This document shows positions 1 through 8,856 of a stretch of 64,000 bases of DNA, one piece after another. Each line of letters starts with the position of its first letter. Within the stretch, counting starts at the first letter, position 1. The notes under the pieces were generated by a model, which saw only the letters and a list, made by a program, of their open reading frames with translations, did not search any database and was not told the origin of the DNA. Origin of the DNA: an uncultured Armatimonadota bacterium (GTDB taxonomy: Bacteria; Armatimonadota; Armatimonadia; Armatimonadales; Armatimonadaceae); NCBI GenBank assembly GCA_903910385.1, contig CAIVZM010000051.1, forward strand, positions 24,436-88,435. The letters run 5' to 3'. The position numbers and the translations under genes are program-made.

Positions 1-212
1 ACGGCATCCGCCTGATGCCCGACAACGACGATGCGCCGGGTCACATCCGCCTGTGCGAGAGCCTCTAAAATATGTGCGAGGAGAGGACGTCCCCAGAGAA
101 GATGGAGACCTTTCGGGAGTTTGGAGCGCATACGGGTGGATTTCCCCGCCGCCAGCACAATCGCCGCCACGCCCGAATTCTTACCCGGTTGCGGGCCTTC
201 CTGCTCCACCAT
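1..212 (-). CDS. glmU: GlmU N-terminal part (UDP-GlcNAc pyrophosphorylase), truncated by window edge
   Basis: Only the first 70 codons are present; the gene runs off the left edge. The reading frame has the nucleotidyltransferase signature [19 protein letters not shown] followed by a [12 protein letters not shown] segment, which matches the N-terminal Rossmann-like uridylyltransferase domain of bifunctional GlmU (GlcNAc-1-P acetylation and uridylation to UDP-GlcNAc for peptidoglycan). The ATG is preceded by GAGGG at about 5 nt, and a near-consensus promoter lies 57 nt upstream. The gene diverges from leuS. A stand-alone NTP transferase of the same fold is possible because the C-terminal acetyltransferase domain is outside the window. 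Confidence 0.8.
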   Translation of the reverse strand, partial: MVEQEGPQPGKNSGVAAIVLAAGKSTRMRSKLPKGLHLLWGRPLLAHILEALAQADVTRRIVVVGHQADA

Positions 213-268
213 GAACCCTCACAGACCCTGTCCGAAAATTTCAACCCGTCACTGCCAGCGAACGCGAA

Positions 269-297
269 ATTATAGCACGCTATCCCTGCGTAGTCAA
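269..297 (-). promoter_or_regulatory. sigma-70-type promoter for glmU
   Basis: On the minus strand TTGACT (292-297) is followed after exactly 17 nt by TATAAT (269-274). This is the best consensus promoter in the window. It gives glmU a leader of about 50 nt with a Shine-Dalgarno site, unlike the leaderless genes elsewhere. Confidence 0.8.
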
Positions 298-371
298 TCA
301 AAGATTACCGATAAAGGAAGATCAAGCGTAGTGCGATACAATGACGCTACCAATTTTCCAGGCCCTAATTT

Positions 372-3125
372 ATGAGTGACGACAGCGTTATTATTGAAAA
401 GACCGAAGAAAGCGGGCGTTACCCGTTTCAGGCAATTGAGCGCAAGTGGCAGACTCGCTGGGAAGCGTCCCAGGTCTATCGCACCGAAGAAGGCGGCGAT
501 AAACCCAAGTCCTATGTGCTGACCATGTTCCCCTACCCGTCCGGGTCGGGGCTACACGTAGGGCATTGCAAGAATTATGTGCCGGGCGATGTCGTAGCGC
601 GTTTCCGCAAAATGCAGGGATTCAATGTCCTGCACCCGATGGGCTGGGACGCTTTTGGCTTGCCCGCCGAGCAGGATGCGATCAAGCGCGGCGTCAATCC
701 TCGTTCCGTCGTTCCCCAGTTGGCAGCGGAATACAAGCGGCAGATGAGCGTCCTCGGTCTTTCCTATGACTGGACGCGCGAAATCAACACCACCGACCCC
801 GCATACTACAAGTGGAATCAGTGGGCGTTCCTGTTGCTGTATAAAATGGGGCTTGCCTACCGCAAGAGCGCTCCGGTCAACTGGTGTATCAATGAATCTT
901 CGGTGCTGGCGAATGAAGAAGTGGTTGACGGCAAGTGCTGGCGTTGCGATGGACCGGTCATCAAAAAAGACCTACCACAATGGAACGTGAAGACAACCGC
1001 CTACGCCGACAAACTGTTAGAGGGACTGGATAAGATTAACTGGCCGGAAGGCATAAAAACCCAACAGCGCGACTGGATTGGGCGCAGCGAAGGCGCTGAA
1101 GTAGATTTCGAGACACCCATTGAGGGCGAAAAAATTACCGTCTTCACCACGCGCCCCGATACCCTCTGGGGCGCGACCTTTCTGGTGTTAGCCCCAGAAC
1201 ACCCGCTGGTAGACGATTTGATTGGATTAGGTACGTGGGAGCAAAACGAGGCGGTACGGGCGTATCGAGACGCGGCGGCGAAAGCCTCCGAGATGGATAG
1301 GACGGCGGAAGGGCGCGAAAAAACAGGCGTCTTCACGTATTCTTACGCCACGAACCCCGTCAACGGCGACCAGATTCCGATTTGGATTGCCGATTACGTC
1401 CTCATGGGCTACGGTACGGGCGCGATTATGGCGGTGCCCGCGCATGACCAACGCGATTTTGAATTCGCCCGGAAATTTTGCCTGCCGATTGTTCTCGTTT
1501 ACTCGGACGATGAAACGCAGACAGAGGACGATTTGACTGCCGCCTTGCCGACGGGTGGGACGTTCCGCGCCGCGTTTGATACGCCGTTCACCGGAGAGCC
1601 CAACAGCAAGGAAACGGTCAAAAAAGTTATCCGATGGATGGAAACGTATGTCCAATCGGATGACCCGGACAACTATTATCCGCTGTCCGGCTTTGGACGG
1701 GGGCGTATCGTCTATCGCCTGCGCGACTGGTTGCTATCGCGGCAACGGTACTGGGGGACGCCGATTCCGATGATTCACTGCCCGAAGTGCGGGATTGTCC
1801 CCGTGCCGGAAAGCGATCTTCCCGTCGTCCTGCCCGATGTAGAGAACTACAAGCCGACAGCGGACGGGCGCTCGCCGCTCGCCGCAATCGAATCGTTCGT
1901 CAAGGTCAAATGTCCCGAATGCGGCGACGACGCCGAACGGGAAACGGACACAATGGCGGGGACGGTGGACTCAGCATGGTATTTCCTGCGTTACACGTCC
2001 CCGCACAACGCCAGCGCCGCCTGGGATCGCGCCGCCGCCGATTACTGGATGCCGGTGGATATGTATCTGGGCGGACGCGAACACGCGGTCAGCCACCTGC
2101 TCTACTGCCGCTTTTTCCAGCACGTTTTCCACGACGCCGAACTCATTGACGCCGATGAGCCTGCCTCCACCCTGCGTAATCAGGGGATGCTGAACTCCCT
2201 TACCCCGGTAGATGCAGACTCCGACCCCCGCGATAAAAAGCCCATCAAGCCTGATGAACTGGTCGGTTTCGACAGGGATTCCTGGATTTCCCGATTCCAG
2301 TCGGGCGGTGTTTTCCCGGCGGAGCGCATCATGCGCGATGTGGAAACCGGCGGCGGAAAAACGGAACCGGTGAACATCGAGTTCCAGTGGCTGAAGATGT
2401 CCAAGTCAAAGGGCAACGCGACGACCCCGGACGAAATGGCGGAAGCCTACGGGGCGGACGCCCTGCGGATGTACGTGCTGTTCGAAGCGCCATTCGAGGA
2501 TTCCATTCAGTGGAGCGAGGAACGCATGACCGGGACGTTCCGCTTCCTGAATCGCGTTTTCGATATCGTGACGCAAATTTGCCCTGCCTACGATCCCGCC
2601 TATTCCAAACGCCTTCAAGTTACGGACTTAGCGGAAGAACGCGCCCTGCGCCGTAAAACGCACCAGACCATCGCAAAAATTGCGGAAGATATAGCCGAAT
2701 TGCGCTTCAATACAGCGGTTTCCGCCCTGATGATTCACACGGACGCCCTGCGTCGGTTCGTCGCCGCGCACGGCTCGAATTCACCCGCCGCGCACGAGGC
2801 CGCCGCCACTCTAGTCAAATTGCTGGCTCCGTTCGCGCCCCATATCGCCGATGAACTCTGGGAGCGATTGGGACACAAGGACGAATTCCTGTTCCGCACC
2901 GATTGGCCGATTGCCGATGGCGCCGTCGCCGCTGAAGAGGAAATCACTCTTGTCGTTCAGGTAAACGGTAAACTGCGCGACCGCATCACGCTTCCCGCTA
3001 CCGCAGATGCCACCGCCTGTGAAGAAGCCGCTCTGCGTTCCGCCAAAGTCATGGAGGAACTTAACGGTCGTTCCCCGAAAAAGGTTATCGTCATTCCAGG
3101 CAAGCTGGTGAATATCGTCGTGTAA
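372..3125 (+). CDS. leuS: Leucyl-tRNA synthetase
   Basis: Class Ia aminoacyl-tRNA synthetase that charges tRNA-Leu in the cytoplasm. The 917-residue protein has the ATP-binding HVGH motif at residues 62-65 and KMSKS at 675-679. The CP1 editing domain shows GTGAIMAVPAHDQRDFEFA near residue 347, including the conserved hydrolytic region. The anticodon-binding and C-terminal domains follow, ending in VQVNGKLRDRI, typical of the bacterial LeuRS tail. It is slightly longer than the common 810-880 residues because of extra segments around the catalytic core (for example residues 620-660). The ATG at 372 has no clear Shine-Dalgarno site. The gene heads a plus-strand run that continues with comEA 27 nt downstream. 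Confidence 0.97.
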   Translation: MSDDSVIIEKTEESGRYPFQAIERKWQTRWEASQVYRTEEGGDKPKSYVLTMFPYPSGSGLHVGHCKNYVPGDVVARFRKMQGFNVLHPMGWDAFGLPAEQDAIKRGVNPRSVVPQLAAEYKRQMSVLGLSYDWTREINTTDPAYYKWNQWAFLLLYKMGLAYRKSAPVNWCINESSVLANEEVVDGKCWRCDGPVIKKDLPQWNVKTTAYADKLLEGLDKINWPEGIKTQQRDWIGRSEGAEVDFETPIEGEKITVFTTRPDTLWGATFLVLAPEHPLVDDLIGLGTWEQNEAVRAYRDAAAKASEMDRTAEGREKTGVFTYSYATNPVNGDQIPIWIADYVLMGYGTGAIMAVPAHDQRDFEFARKFCLPIVLVYSDDETQTEDDLTAALPTGGTFRAAFDTPFTGEPNSKETVKKVIRWMETYVQSDDPDNYYPLSGFGRGRIVYRLRDWLLSRQRYWGTPIPMIHCPKCGIVPVPESDLPVVLPDVENYKPTADGRSPLAAIESFVKVKCPECGDDAERETDTMAGTVDSAWYFLRYTSPHNASAAWDRAAADYWMPVDMYLGGREHAVSHLLYCRFFQHVFHDAELIDADEPASTLRNQGMLNSLTPVDADSDPRDKKPIKPDELVGFDRDSWISRFQSGGVFPAERIMRDVETGGGKTEPVNIEFQWLKMSKSKGNATTPDEMAEAYGADALRMYVLFEAPFEDSIQWSEERMTGTFRFLNRVFDIVTQICPAYDPAYSKRLQVTDLAEERALRRKTHQTIAKIAEDIAELRFNTAVSALMIHTDALRRFVAAHGSNSPAAHEAAATLVKLLAPFAPHIADELWERLGHKDEFLFRTDWPIADGAVAAEEEITLVVQVNGKLRDRITLPATADATACEEAALRSAKVMEELNGRSPKKVIVIPGKLVNIVV

Positions 3126-3152
3126 TCGCTTATTTTGGATCAAGGGGAAGCG

Positions 3153-3986
3153 ATGAATCTGGAAAACCGAGGTTGGGTAGGCTTCGGGAGCATTATCGCA
3201 GTAACGCTCATGGTGGTTGTCGGGGGTTCGTTTTTCCTCCGAAACGGGGTAAGTTCAGACCTGAAAATCGATGCTCCTCTGGCAGTGGTAGCGACTCCGG
3301 GCGCAAAGACAGCGATAACTTTCCCGGCAGGCGATGCTCAAACGCCTCCTGTCTCCGGGACAATGCCAACGCCATTACCGACGCCGACCATATTTATGGT
3401 TCATGTGGCGGGGCAGGTAAAAAAGCCCGGGGTCTATTCCCTGAAACCCGGAGATAGAGTTATCAAGGCGATTGAAGCGGCGGGCGGATTCTTACCCGAT
3501 GCCGACATCGACTCACTGAACCTTGCGGATTACGTTCGCGACGCCGACAAATGCTTCGTCGGTCGGAAGCCGACGACGCCTGCGGCAATCACAATGGCAG
3601 CCGCCGCCCCCACAGTCGTTGTACACAGCAACCGCTCCCCGTTGAATGACGCCGTTAAAATCCCGCCCCCTGGACGTGTCCTCGGCAGTAAAGCCTCCGT
3701 TAAATCACCTGCCTCCCATAGCGCAGAGGAAACCAGCCCGGAAGCGCATCCCGCGGCATCGCATCCCGCCAAACTCAAGAATCCCGGCGATGGCATAATC
3801 AATCTGAACACGGCGGATCTGGCGGAATTGCAACGTCTTCCCGGCGTCGGCCCATCGACTGCCGAAAAGATTCTGGAAAAACGCAAGGAAATCGGCTCCT
3901 TCGCCGACATCTCCCAGTTGCAAGATGTGAAAGGCATTGGGCCGAAAAAGTTCGCCAAAATGGAGCCGTTCCTCCGAGTGAAATAA
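3153..3986 (+). CDS. comEA: ComEA-like DNA receptor (SLBB plus helix-hairpin-helix)
   Basis: The 277-residue protein has one N-terminal membrane segment (about residues 8-29), a proline/threonine-rich linker, an SLBB domain (about 80-137, HVAGQVKKPGVYSLKPGD), a second low-complexity linker and a C-terminal pair of helix-hairpin-helix motifs (INLNTADLAELQRLPGVG and VKGIGPKKFAKMEPF). This is the ComEA layout: a membrane-anchored protein that binds incoming double-stranded DNA during natural transformation. The start at 3153 has AAGGGG five nt upstream; an in-frame TTG at 3135 is less likely. No comEC or comF gene is adjacent, so competence itself is inference. The linkers are longer than in Bacillus ComEA. 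Confidence 0.85.
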   Translation: MNLENRGWVGFGSIIAVTLMVVVGGSFFLRNGVSSDLKIDAPLAVVATPGAKTAITFPAGDAQTPPVSGTMPTPLPTPTIFMVHVAGQVKKPGVYSLKPGDRVIKAIEAAGGFLPDADIDSLNLADYVRDADKCFVGRKPTTPAAITMAAAAPTVVVHSNRSPLNDAVKIPPPGRVLGSKASVKSPASHSAEETSPEAHPAASHPAKLKNPGDGIINLNTADLAELQRLPGVGPSTAEKILEKRKEIGSFADISQLQDVKGIGPKKFAKMEPFLRVK

Positions 3987-4060
3987 TCCACGCGCTTGAG
4001 CATTTGGGGGAACTGGAACGATATGGAAAGGGACGGCGGTTTGCGCCGTTGCTATACCGT

Positions 4061-5065
4061 ATGAAAAATCAAGCCCAATTCGTCCGACCAAGACGACGAC
4101 GCACTACGCAGCAGACCTCCCGATCCGGACGTACCGGTCTCGTCATGGCTCCTGACCCGACGGACGCCCCGCTGCCGTTTCGCTGGAATATCGCGGAAGA
4201 ACGGCGACTCGGTAGCCTGCTTGCGGGGGAACGTGCGGCATCCTCCGCAGACATTAATATTACCGGGCGGCTCCTGGCTTGCTGTGTACGGACGCTGGCG
4301 CTGGCGGGTAATTCCGATCTCGTGTTTATCGGGCGTTCGCCGGAAAGTCTGTTTGACCTCCTGTCAGGGCTGTTGTCCGTTACTTCGTGGCGGGCGCGCC
4401 TGACGCTTCTGCACTTCTCTTCGGGTCACATAGATGAGTTGAAGAAATATCGCGGAGGCGGTCCGGCTCTGGACGCCCTTCGCGCCTACTTTGATGCGCT
4501 TCATCTTTCCCCGTCGAAATTAGCGGTGCGCGAACGGCCCGTCGCTCTGATTGACCTGATTTGCAGTGGGAATACCCTTCATCAGTTCCTGCTTCTCTTA
4601 CGCGATTGGGCGAAAGAGGAAGGCGCGGACTGGCCCGCTGTGCGGCGGAAAATCCGCGTCGTGGGCATTGTTCGGGACGGCGAAGACCGTGCGGTTCCCC
4701 GATGGCGACGACGATTCCAGCCCTATTCCTGGCGTAGTCAGAACCCCTGGCTTTCCGAAGGCGAACTTCTGGAAATCAGAGCGCTTCATGAAGTCGCCAT
4801 CAAGGGCGACCTCTGGGAATATCTGGGCGATGTTCAGGACAAGACGACGCTCTCTTACGGCCCCGATTCCTGGGGAGCCTCGGAATACGAACGCCCCTAC
4901 CATTCAGAAACGACGCTTCGCGCGCTTCGATTCGCCCGTTATCTCTTCGAGGCAGGACGCAGACCTGCGACGCGACAATCGTTTGTCGCCCTGCTTGCCC
5001 AGGAGCCCGCTTTTCGTCAGGAATGGTTACGCCGCCTCGCATACGAGATTCGCTCTGGCGGATAG
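4061..5065 (+). CDS. Unknown protein with phosphoribosyltransferase-like motif
   Basis: I do not recognise a named family. The 334-residue soluble protein begins with a basic, disordered-looking stretch (residues 1-30). Residues 88-104 (LVFIGRSPESLFDLLSGLL) and 161-173 (VALIDLICSGNTL) resemble the paired nucleotide-binding loops of PRTase-fold proteins: an early R-S/P loop, then a hydrophobic strand, acidic residue and SGNT loop like the PRPP loop. The C-terminal half is rich in W, Y and R. The start is uncertain: ATG 4061 lacks a Shine-Dalgarno site, and TTG 4004 and ATG 4145 are alternatives. It lies 74 nt downstream of the ComEA-like gene, so co-transcription is possible but a competence role is speculation. 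Confidence 0.6.
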   Translation: MKNQAQFVRPRRRRTTQQTSRSGRTGLVMAPDPTDAPLPFRWNIAEERRLGSLLAGERAASSADINITGRLLACCVRTLALAGNSDLVFIGRSPESLFDLLSGLLSVTSWRARLTLLHFSSGHIDELKKYRGGGPALDALRAYFDALHLSPSKLAVRERPVALIDLICSGNTLHQFLLLLRDWAKEEGADWPAVRRKIRVVGIVRDGEDRAVPRWRRRFQPYSWRSQNPWLSEGELLEIRALHEVAIKGDLWEYLGDVQDKTTLSYGPDSWGASEYERPYHSETTLRALRFARYLFEAGRRPATRQSFVALLAQEPAFRQEWLRRLAYEIRSGG

Positions 5066-5271
5066 CAAGAATGAGATGGAAGTGTGGTTTTGGCGCTCTT
5101 TCCATGGCAGTAAATATAGTGTTAATCATGTTCATCAAGAATCTCTCGCGGTCTTCCGACAACCTGATACCAACGATATATATGCCTTTTCCCCTTGTGA
5201 GCCGTATTCAGATGCACTAAATCAGACGGAACCGTTGTAGAATGGCCACCTGTTCTGCGAGAGGAGATTTC

Positions 5272-5307
5272 ATGCTACAATGGAAACGTTATCTTTCACG
5301 CATATAA
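5272..5307 (+). CDS. 11-codon leader ORF upstream of the dehydrogenase
   Basis: ATG at 5272 opens a short frame encoding MLQWKRYLSRI and ending in TAA at 5305-5307. It has its own strong Shine-Dalgarno site (GAGGAG, 5261-5266, five nt before the ATG). The last two bases of its stop codon are the first two bases of the AAGGAG site (5306-5311) of the next gene. This geometry suggests translational coupling or a regulatory leader peptide. No amino-acid run of attenuator type is present. Expression is inferred from geometry only. Confidence 0.45.
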   Translation: MLQWKRYLSRI

Positions 5308-5317
5308 GGAGCGTTCG

Positions 5318-6373
5318 ATGCCGCAACGGATTGTCACTGTGGACGGGAAAAGTTATCGTTTCGCGGAGTATGATCTGCCGCCGCTGGGCGCAAACGAAGC
5401 GCGAATCCGTGTCGAATTCGCCGCGCCCAAACATGGCACGGAAGGCCATGTCCTTTCCGGGAGCGCTTTCAATCGTAAGCGCTGGGATGGCGAGCTTCGA
5501 CTGTTCGTCCCTCTGACGGAAGAGGAAAAGGCGAAGAACGAAGAGGCGGCGGCGAACCCGCAGGAGCGAGGCGTCGGTAACACCATCGTGGGAACGATCA
5601 CAGAAATCGGGACGGATGTCACACGATGGAAAGTAGGTGACCGGGTCTTCGGATACGGGCAGATTCGGGAAGTCTCGACACTGGCGGAAGATAATCTCTG
5701 GTCGGCTGATGGTCTTTCGCCTGAGAATGCTGTCTGTGTGGATCCCGCGCACGTCGCCTTTGTCGCGGTGCGGGATGGCAATATTCGTATTGGCGACGAT
5801 GTAGCGATTTTTGGGCTTGGCGCCATCGGGCTTTTAGCCGTGCAGTGCGCCAGAGTCAGTGGCGCACGGCGCATTTTCGCCGTAGACCCGGTGGCTACCC
5901 GACGCGATATCGTAGCGCATTTCGGCGGAATTCCCCTGGATCCCCTCGCCTGCGATGTCGCTCTGGAAATCAAACGGGCGACGGAGAACAAGGGAGTGGA
6001 TGTCTCGGTCGAAACATCGGGAAATGGTCGCGCCTTCAATGATGCGATTCGATGCATTCGCCAGTGCGGCGTCATCGTCCATGTACCCTGGGGACCGAAA
6101 GACGCCACCCCACTCCATTTCGACGAAGAATTTCATCTGAATCGCCCCACGATTATCGGCAGTCAGGCAGTCTGGAATAATGCCGACCGATCTCACCCGC
6201 TCTGGAATCAGGAACGCGCCCTTCATACTGTCGCTAACCTGTTCCGCGAGGGCAAATTATCCGGTGAGGGCGTTGTCTCTCCCCTTGTCTCCTTCGCCGA
6301 CTCGCTGGACGCGCTTGCCCTGATGACAACGGCGCCTGATAAAGCGGTCAAGGTAGGCGTCATATTCCCCTGA
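5318..6373 (+). CDS. Medium-chain dehydrogenase/reductase lacking zinc ligands
   Basis: The 351-residue protein has the two-domain medium-chain dehydrogenase layout: a GroES-like N-terminal domain (VGDRVFGYGQIREV near residue 107) and a Rossmann domain with the dinucleotide-binding GLGAIGLLAVQCARVSGARRI. The family normally has a catalytic Cys and a GHE motif in the first domain and four Cys for structural zinc. Here the corresponding stretches read EFAAPKHGTEGHV and VGNTIVGTITEIG, and the Cys lobe is absent, so it is probably a zinc-independent NAD(P)-dependent oxidoreductase acting on a sugar- or polyol-like substrate. ATG 5318 follows AAGGAG by six nt. Translation may be coupled to the upstream micro-ORF. 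Confidence 0.85.
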   Translation: MPQRIVTVDGKSYRFAEYDLPPLGANEARIRVEFAAPKHGTEGHVLSGSAFNRKRWDGELRLFVPLTEEEKAKNEEAAANPQERGVGNTIVGTITEIGTDVTRWKVGDRVFGYGQIREVSTLAEDNLWSADGLSPENAVCVDPAHVAFVAVRDGNIRIGDDVAIFGLGAIGLLAVQCARVSGARRIFAVDPVATRRDIVAHFGGIPLDPLACDVALEIKRATENKGVDVSVETSGNGRAFNDAIRCIRQCGVIVHVPWGPKDATPLHFDEEFHLNRPTIIGSQAVWNNADRSHPLWNQERALHTVANLFREGKLSGEGVVSPLVSFADSLDALALMTTAPDKAVKVGVIFP

Positions 6374-6879
6374 AGGCAACTTATCTGTTATTCCGTCCTG
6401 AGGTAGGAAACCTCTCAATCAGAATGTTTTCTATCTCAGGCGCATGTTTGATAGAATCCGCAGACTACGTCCATGTATATCCCTTGTATTAACCTTTCGC
6501 CTTCGTCCGAATGGAGATAGCGTTCTCATTTCCAGTTCTTTCTTGTTACCCCCAGATTCCGACAATTATCGGGAACCTCTGACAACTGTAATGCGAATAG
6601 TATTCAGAGCAGACAAATACCGGTTGCGAAAACGCCATATTTATTATCGGATTCTTCTTTGTAACACCTTATTTCGAGCGCCATTAAAACTTAAATTATT
6701 ATATTAAAAAGATCAATATACTGTATTTCAGTGTTGTTTTAACGGGTCGCTTGTGGTAAAACTGGTTGTCTCAAAAATCTCCTCGTGGGCGCGAACCTTG
6801 CCTTTTCTCTCTTTGAAGGCTTGAGTCTGGTGATTGCGCTTTGAAAGATTGACGTTCGGGGGATCACGAACAGTTTTTC
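6374..6879. other. Intergenic AT-rich stretch with no convincing gene
   Basis: This 506-nt gap before the polysaccharide gene cluster is clearly more AT-rich than its surroundings, especially 6590-6720. An open frame at 6444-6707 has biased, low-complexity translation and no ribosome site, so I reject it. The only clear structure is the imperfect hairpin at 6397-6440. Confidence 0.5.
6397..6440. terminator. Imperfect hairpin after the dehydrogenase gene
   Basis: CCTGAGGTAG (6397-6406) pairs with CTATCTCAGG (6431-6440) with one mismatch and a 24-nt loop. A smaller alternative stem (GAGGT/ACCTC) sits inside the left half. It lies 24 nt after the dehydrogenase stop. No U-tract follows, so termination is only a guess. 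Confidence 0.3.
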
Positions 6880-8115
6880 ATGCTCTCAAATACTGCCCTC
6901 TCTTTACAGGCCCTTTCCAAGAGCTACACCATCCGACATAATTCGGCAAACGCTACCCTGGGCGAAGCGCTCATGTCACGTTTGCGACGCCCCATCGCGC
7001 CCTCTTCATCCTCAGAAACATTCTGGGCGGTGCGTAATGTTTCCGCCGAAATCCAGTGTGGCGAAGTGGTAGGTATTGTCGGGAAAAATGGGGCTGGTAA
7101 AAGCACCCTTCTTAAACTTCTGTCTCGTATTACGGAACCGACCTCTGGACAGGCGATTCTACGCGGACGCGTCGGCAGTCTTTTGGAAGTCGGAACCGGC
7201 TTCCATCCGGAGTTGACCGGGCGTGAAAATATCTATCTAAATGGCGCCATTCTGGGAATGTCGCGTCAGGAAATTACCCGTCACTTCGATGCCATTGTCG
7301 CCTTCGCGGAAACGGAAAAGTTTCTTGACACTCCGGTCAAACGATATAGCTCTGGAATGTATGTTCGACTTGCATTCGCTGTTGCGGCGTATTTGAACCC
7401 GGAAATTCTCATTGTTGATGAAGTGCTGGCAGTCGGCGACAGTGATTTCCAGAAGCGTTGTCTGGGGCGGATGCACGATGTCGCCCAGTCCGGAAGAACC
7501 GTGCTTTTCGTCAGCCATAACATGGCGGCAGTCCGCGCTTTGTGTAATCGGGTTCTGTTGATGCAACGTGGCGAACTGATCATGGACGACACTGTCGAAA
7601 AGTGCCTTGCCGCTTATGGAGCCAGCGATGTTTCCGGTGACGGCAGTCAGTGGAACCGACCCGATGATAAAGTGATTCATGGTATCGGGCTTCTCGGCGC
7701 TTCGTGCCGCCTGTGCGGGGAACAGCCGGAATATACGCTTGAAGTCACAATGCAAATCGATAGCACAGGCAAGCACCGCCCCGCATGGATTGCAATAGAC
7801 GCTTTAAGCGCTGCCGGAATCCCTGTTTTTCAATCGTTACCAACATTTCAGGGGTTTATGGAATCGGAAAGCGGACAACAAACCGCACAATTCAAAATGG
7901 AACTCCCACCAATGATTCCCGGCATTTACCGGCTTTCCATTTATGTGCTGAGCCACTATACAGAGATTCTCGATTCCGCGCCGGAGTGCGTCTCTTTTGA
8001 AATTCTCGATTCACCAACGCCGGGACGCACGTTCCCTCATACGCCTGACCATGGGTTTATCGTACCTAAAACGATCCTTTCCCATTATCGGGGGCCGAAC
8101 CGGGATTTAACCTGA
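6880..8115 (+). CDS. Polysaccharide ABC transporter ATP-binding protein (Wzt/TagH type)
   Basis: The 411-residue ATPase carries Walker A GKNGAGKST (residues 68-76), the family-specific signature YSSGMYVRLAFA (156-167) and Walker B LIVDEVLAVGD (177-187). This is characteristic of ATPases exporting O-antigen, teichoic acid or similar glycans. Beyond about residue 250 there is a beta-rich C-terminal extension like the Wzt carbohydrate-binding domain, which in known systems recognises the modified end of the polymer. Neither a Wzm-type permease nor other export genes are visible nearby; downstream are two methyltransferases and a glycosyltransferase that could modify or extend the glycan. The start has no strong ribosome site. 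Confidence 0.9.
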   Translation: MLSNTALSLQALSKSYTIRHNSANATLGEALMSRLRRPIAPSSSSETFWAVRNVSAEIQCGEVVGIVGKNGAGKSTLLKLLSRITEPTSGQAILRGRVGSLLEVGTGFHPELTGRENIYLNGAILGMSRQEITRHFDAIVAFAETEKFLDTPVKRYSSGMYVRLAFAVAAYLNPEILIVDEVLAVGDSDFQKRCLGRMHDVAQSGRTVLFVSHNMAAVRALCNRVLLMQRGELIMDDTVEKCLAAYGASDVSGDGSQWNRPDDKVIHGIGLLGASCRLCGEQPEYTLEVTMQIDSTGKHRPAWIAIDALSAAGIPVFQSLPTFQGFMESESGQQTAQFKMELPPMIPGIYRLSIYVLSHYTEILDSAPECVSFEILDSPTPGRTFPHTPDHGFIVPKTILSHYRGPNRDLT

Positions 8116-8158
8116 CACTGCGCTCGTTGCCTATTTATGCTGATTGACTGAGGAAAGA

Positions 8159-8851
8159 ATGACTGCACTGAATATGTTGAGCAAGGCACGGCGACAGGTT
8201 GCATCTACTGTCCGGCAGGGCAAATTCGCCAGAATATACGAACGTTATCAGGATTACACGATGATCACTCATGACAATTACCTGAAAAACCTTGCTCTGG
8301 CGCTTCAATTCAAGCATGTTTCAGGTGCGATTGTCGAATGTGGCGTGTGGCGCGGAGGCATGATTGCTGGTATCGCACAGGTGGCTGGACCAGAACGCTC
8401 CTACTATCTTTTCGATAGTTTCGAGGGCTTGCCTGATGCAAAGGAGATTGATGGCCCGGCCGCACAACGCTGGCAGGCGGACAAAGATTCCCCTCACTAT
8501 TACGATAACTGTACAGCGGATGAATCCTTCGCCCGGCAGGCGATGGAAAAGGCGGGCGTAACGCAGGCGCACTTTATCAAAGGATACTTCGATCAAACAT
8601 TAGCGACCGTCGAGATACCGGAACCTATCGCACTTCTACGTCTCGACGGCGACTGGTACGACTCCACGATGGTGTGTTTGAAGAGTCTTTATCGGCGAGT
8701 GGTTCCCGGAGGGGGAATTATTATCGACGATTATTACACCTGGGATGGATGCACACGCGCCGTCCACGATTTTCTTTCCCAAGAAGGCATCCCTGACCGG
8801 GTTCGTCAGTTCGACAACAGTATCTGCTATCTGATTCGAGGCGAGGAGTAA
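8159..8851 (+). CDS. TylF/MycF-family O-methyltransferase
   Basis: The 230-residue protein matches the macrocin O-methyltransferase (TylF) family: GAIVECGVWRGGM for SAM binding near residue 55, YYLFDSFEGLP, then LLRLDGDWYDST and GGGIIIDDY, whose acidic residues bind the divalent metal in this family. Members methylate sugar hydroxyls on macrolides and on surface glycans. ATG 8159 follows GAGG by five nt; a TTG fifteen nt upstream is less likely. It lies 43 nt after the ABC ATPase and 5 nt before the next methyltransferase, so all four genes probably form one operon for a methylated cell-surface polysaccharide. Confidence 0.88.
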   Translation: MTALNMLSKARRQVASTVRQGKFARIYERYQDYTMITHDNYLKNLALALQFKHVSGAIVECGVWRGGMIAGIAQVAGPERSYYLFDSFEGLPDAKEIDGPAAQRWQADKDSPHYYDNCTADESFARQAMEKAGVTQAHFIKGYFDQTLATVEIPEPIALLRLDGDWYDSTMVCLKSLYRRVVPGGGIIIDDYYTWDGCTRAVHDFLSQEGIPDRVRQFDNSICYLIRGEE

Positions 8852-8856
8852 CCCGG

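Noticed and set aside
213..371. T-box leader before leuS
   Set aside because: The gap is too short and is shared with the divergent glmU promoter; no T-box sequence or terminator hairpin is present.
4566..5240. 224-codon overlapping frame on the plus strand
   Set aside because: It is a shadow of the 4061-5065 gene in another frame, with Arg/Pro-rich translation and no motifs.
6444..6707. 87-codon open frame in the AT-rich gap
   Set aside because: No ribosome site, odd composition without domain-like pattern, and it sits in compositionally distinct intergenic DNA.
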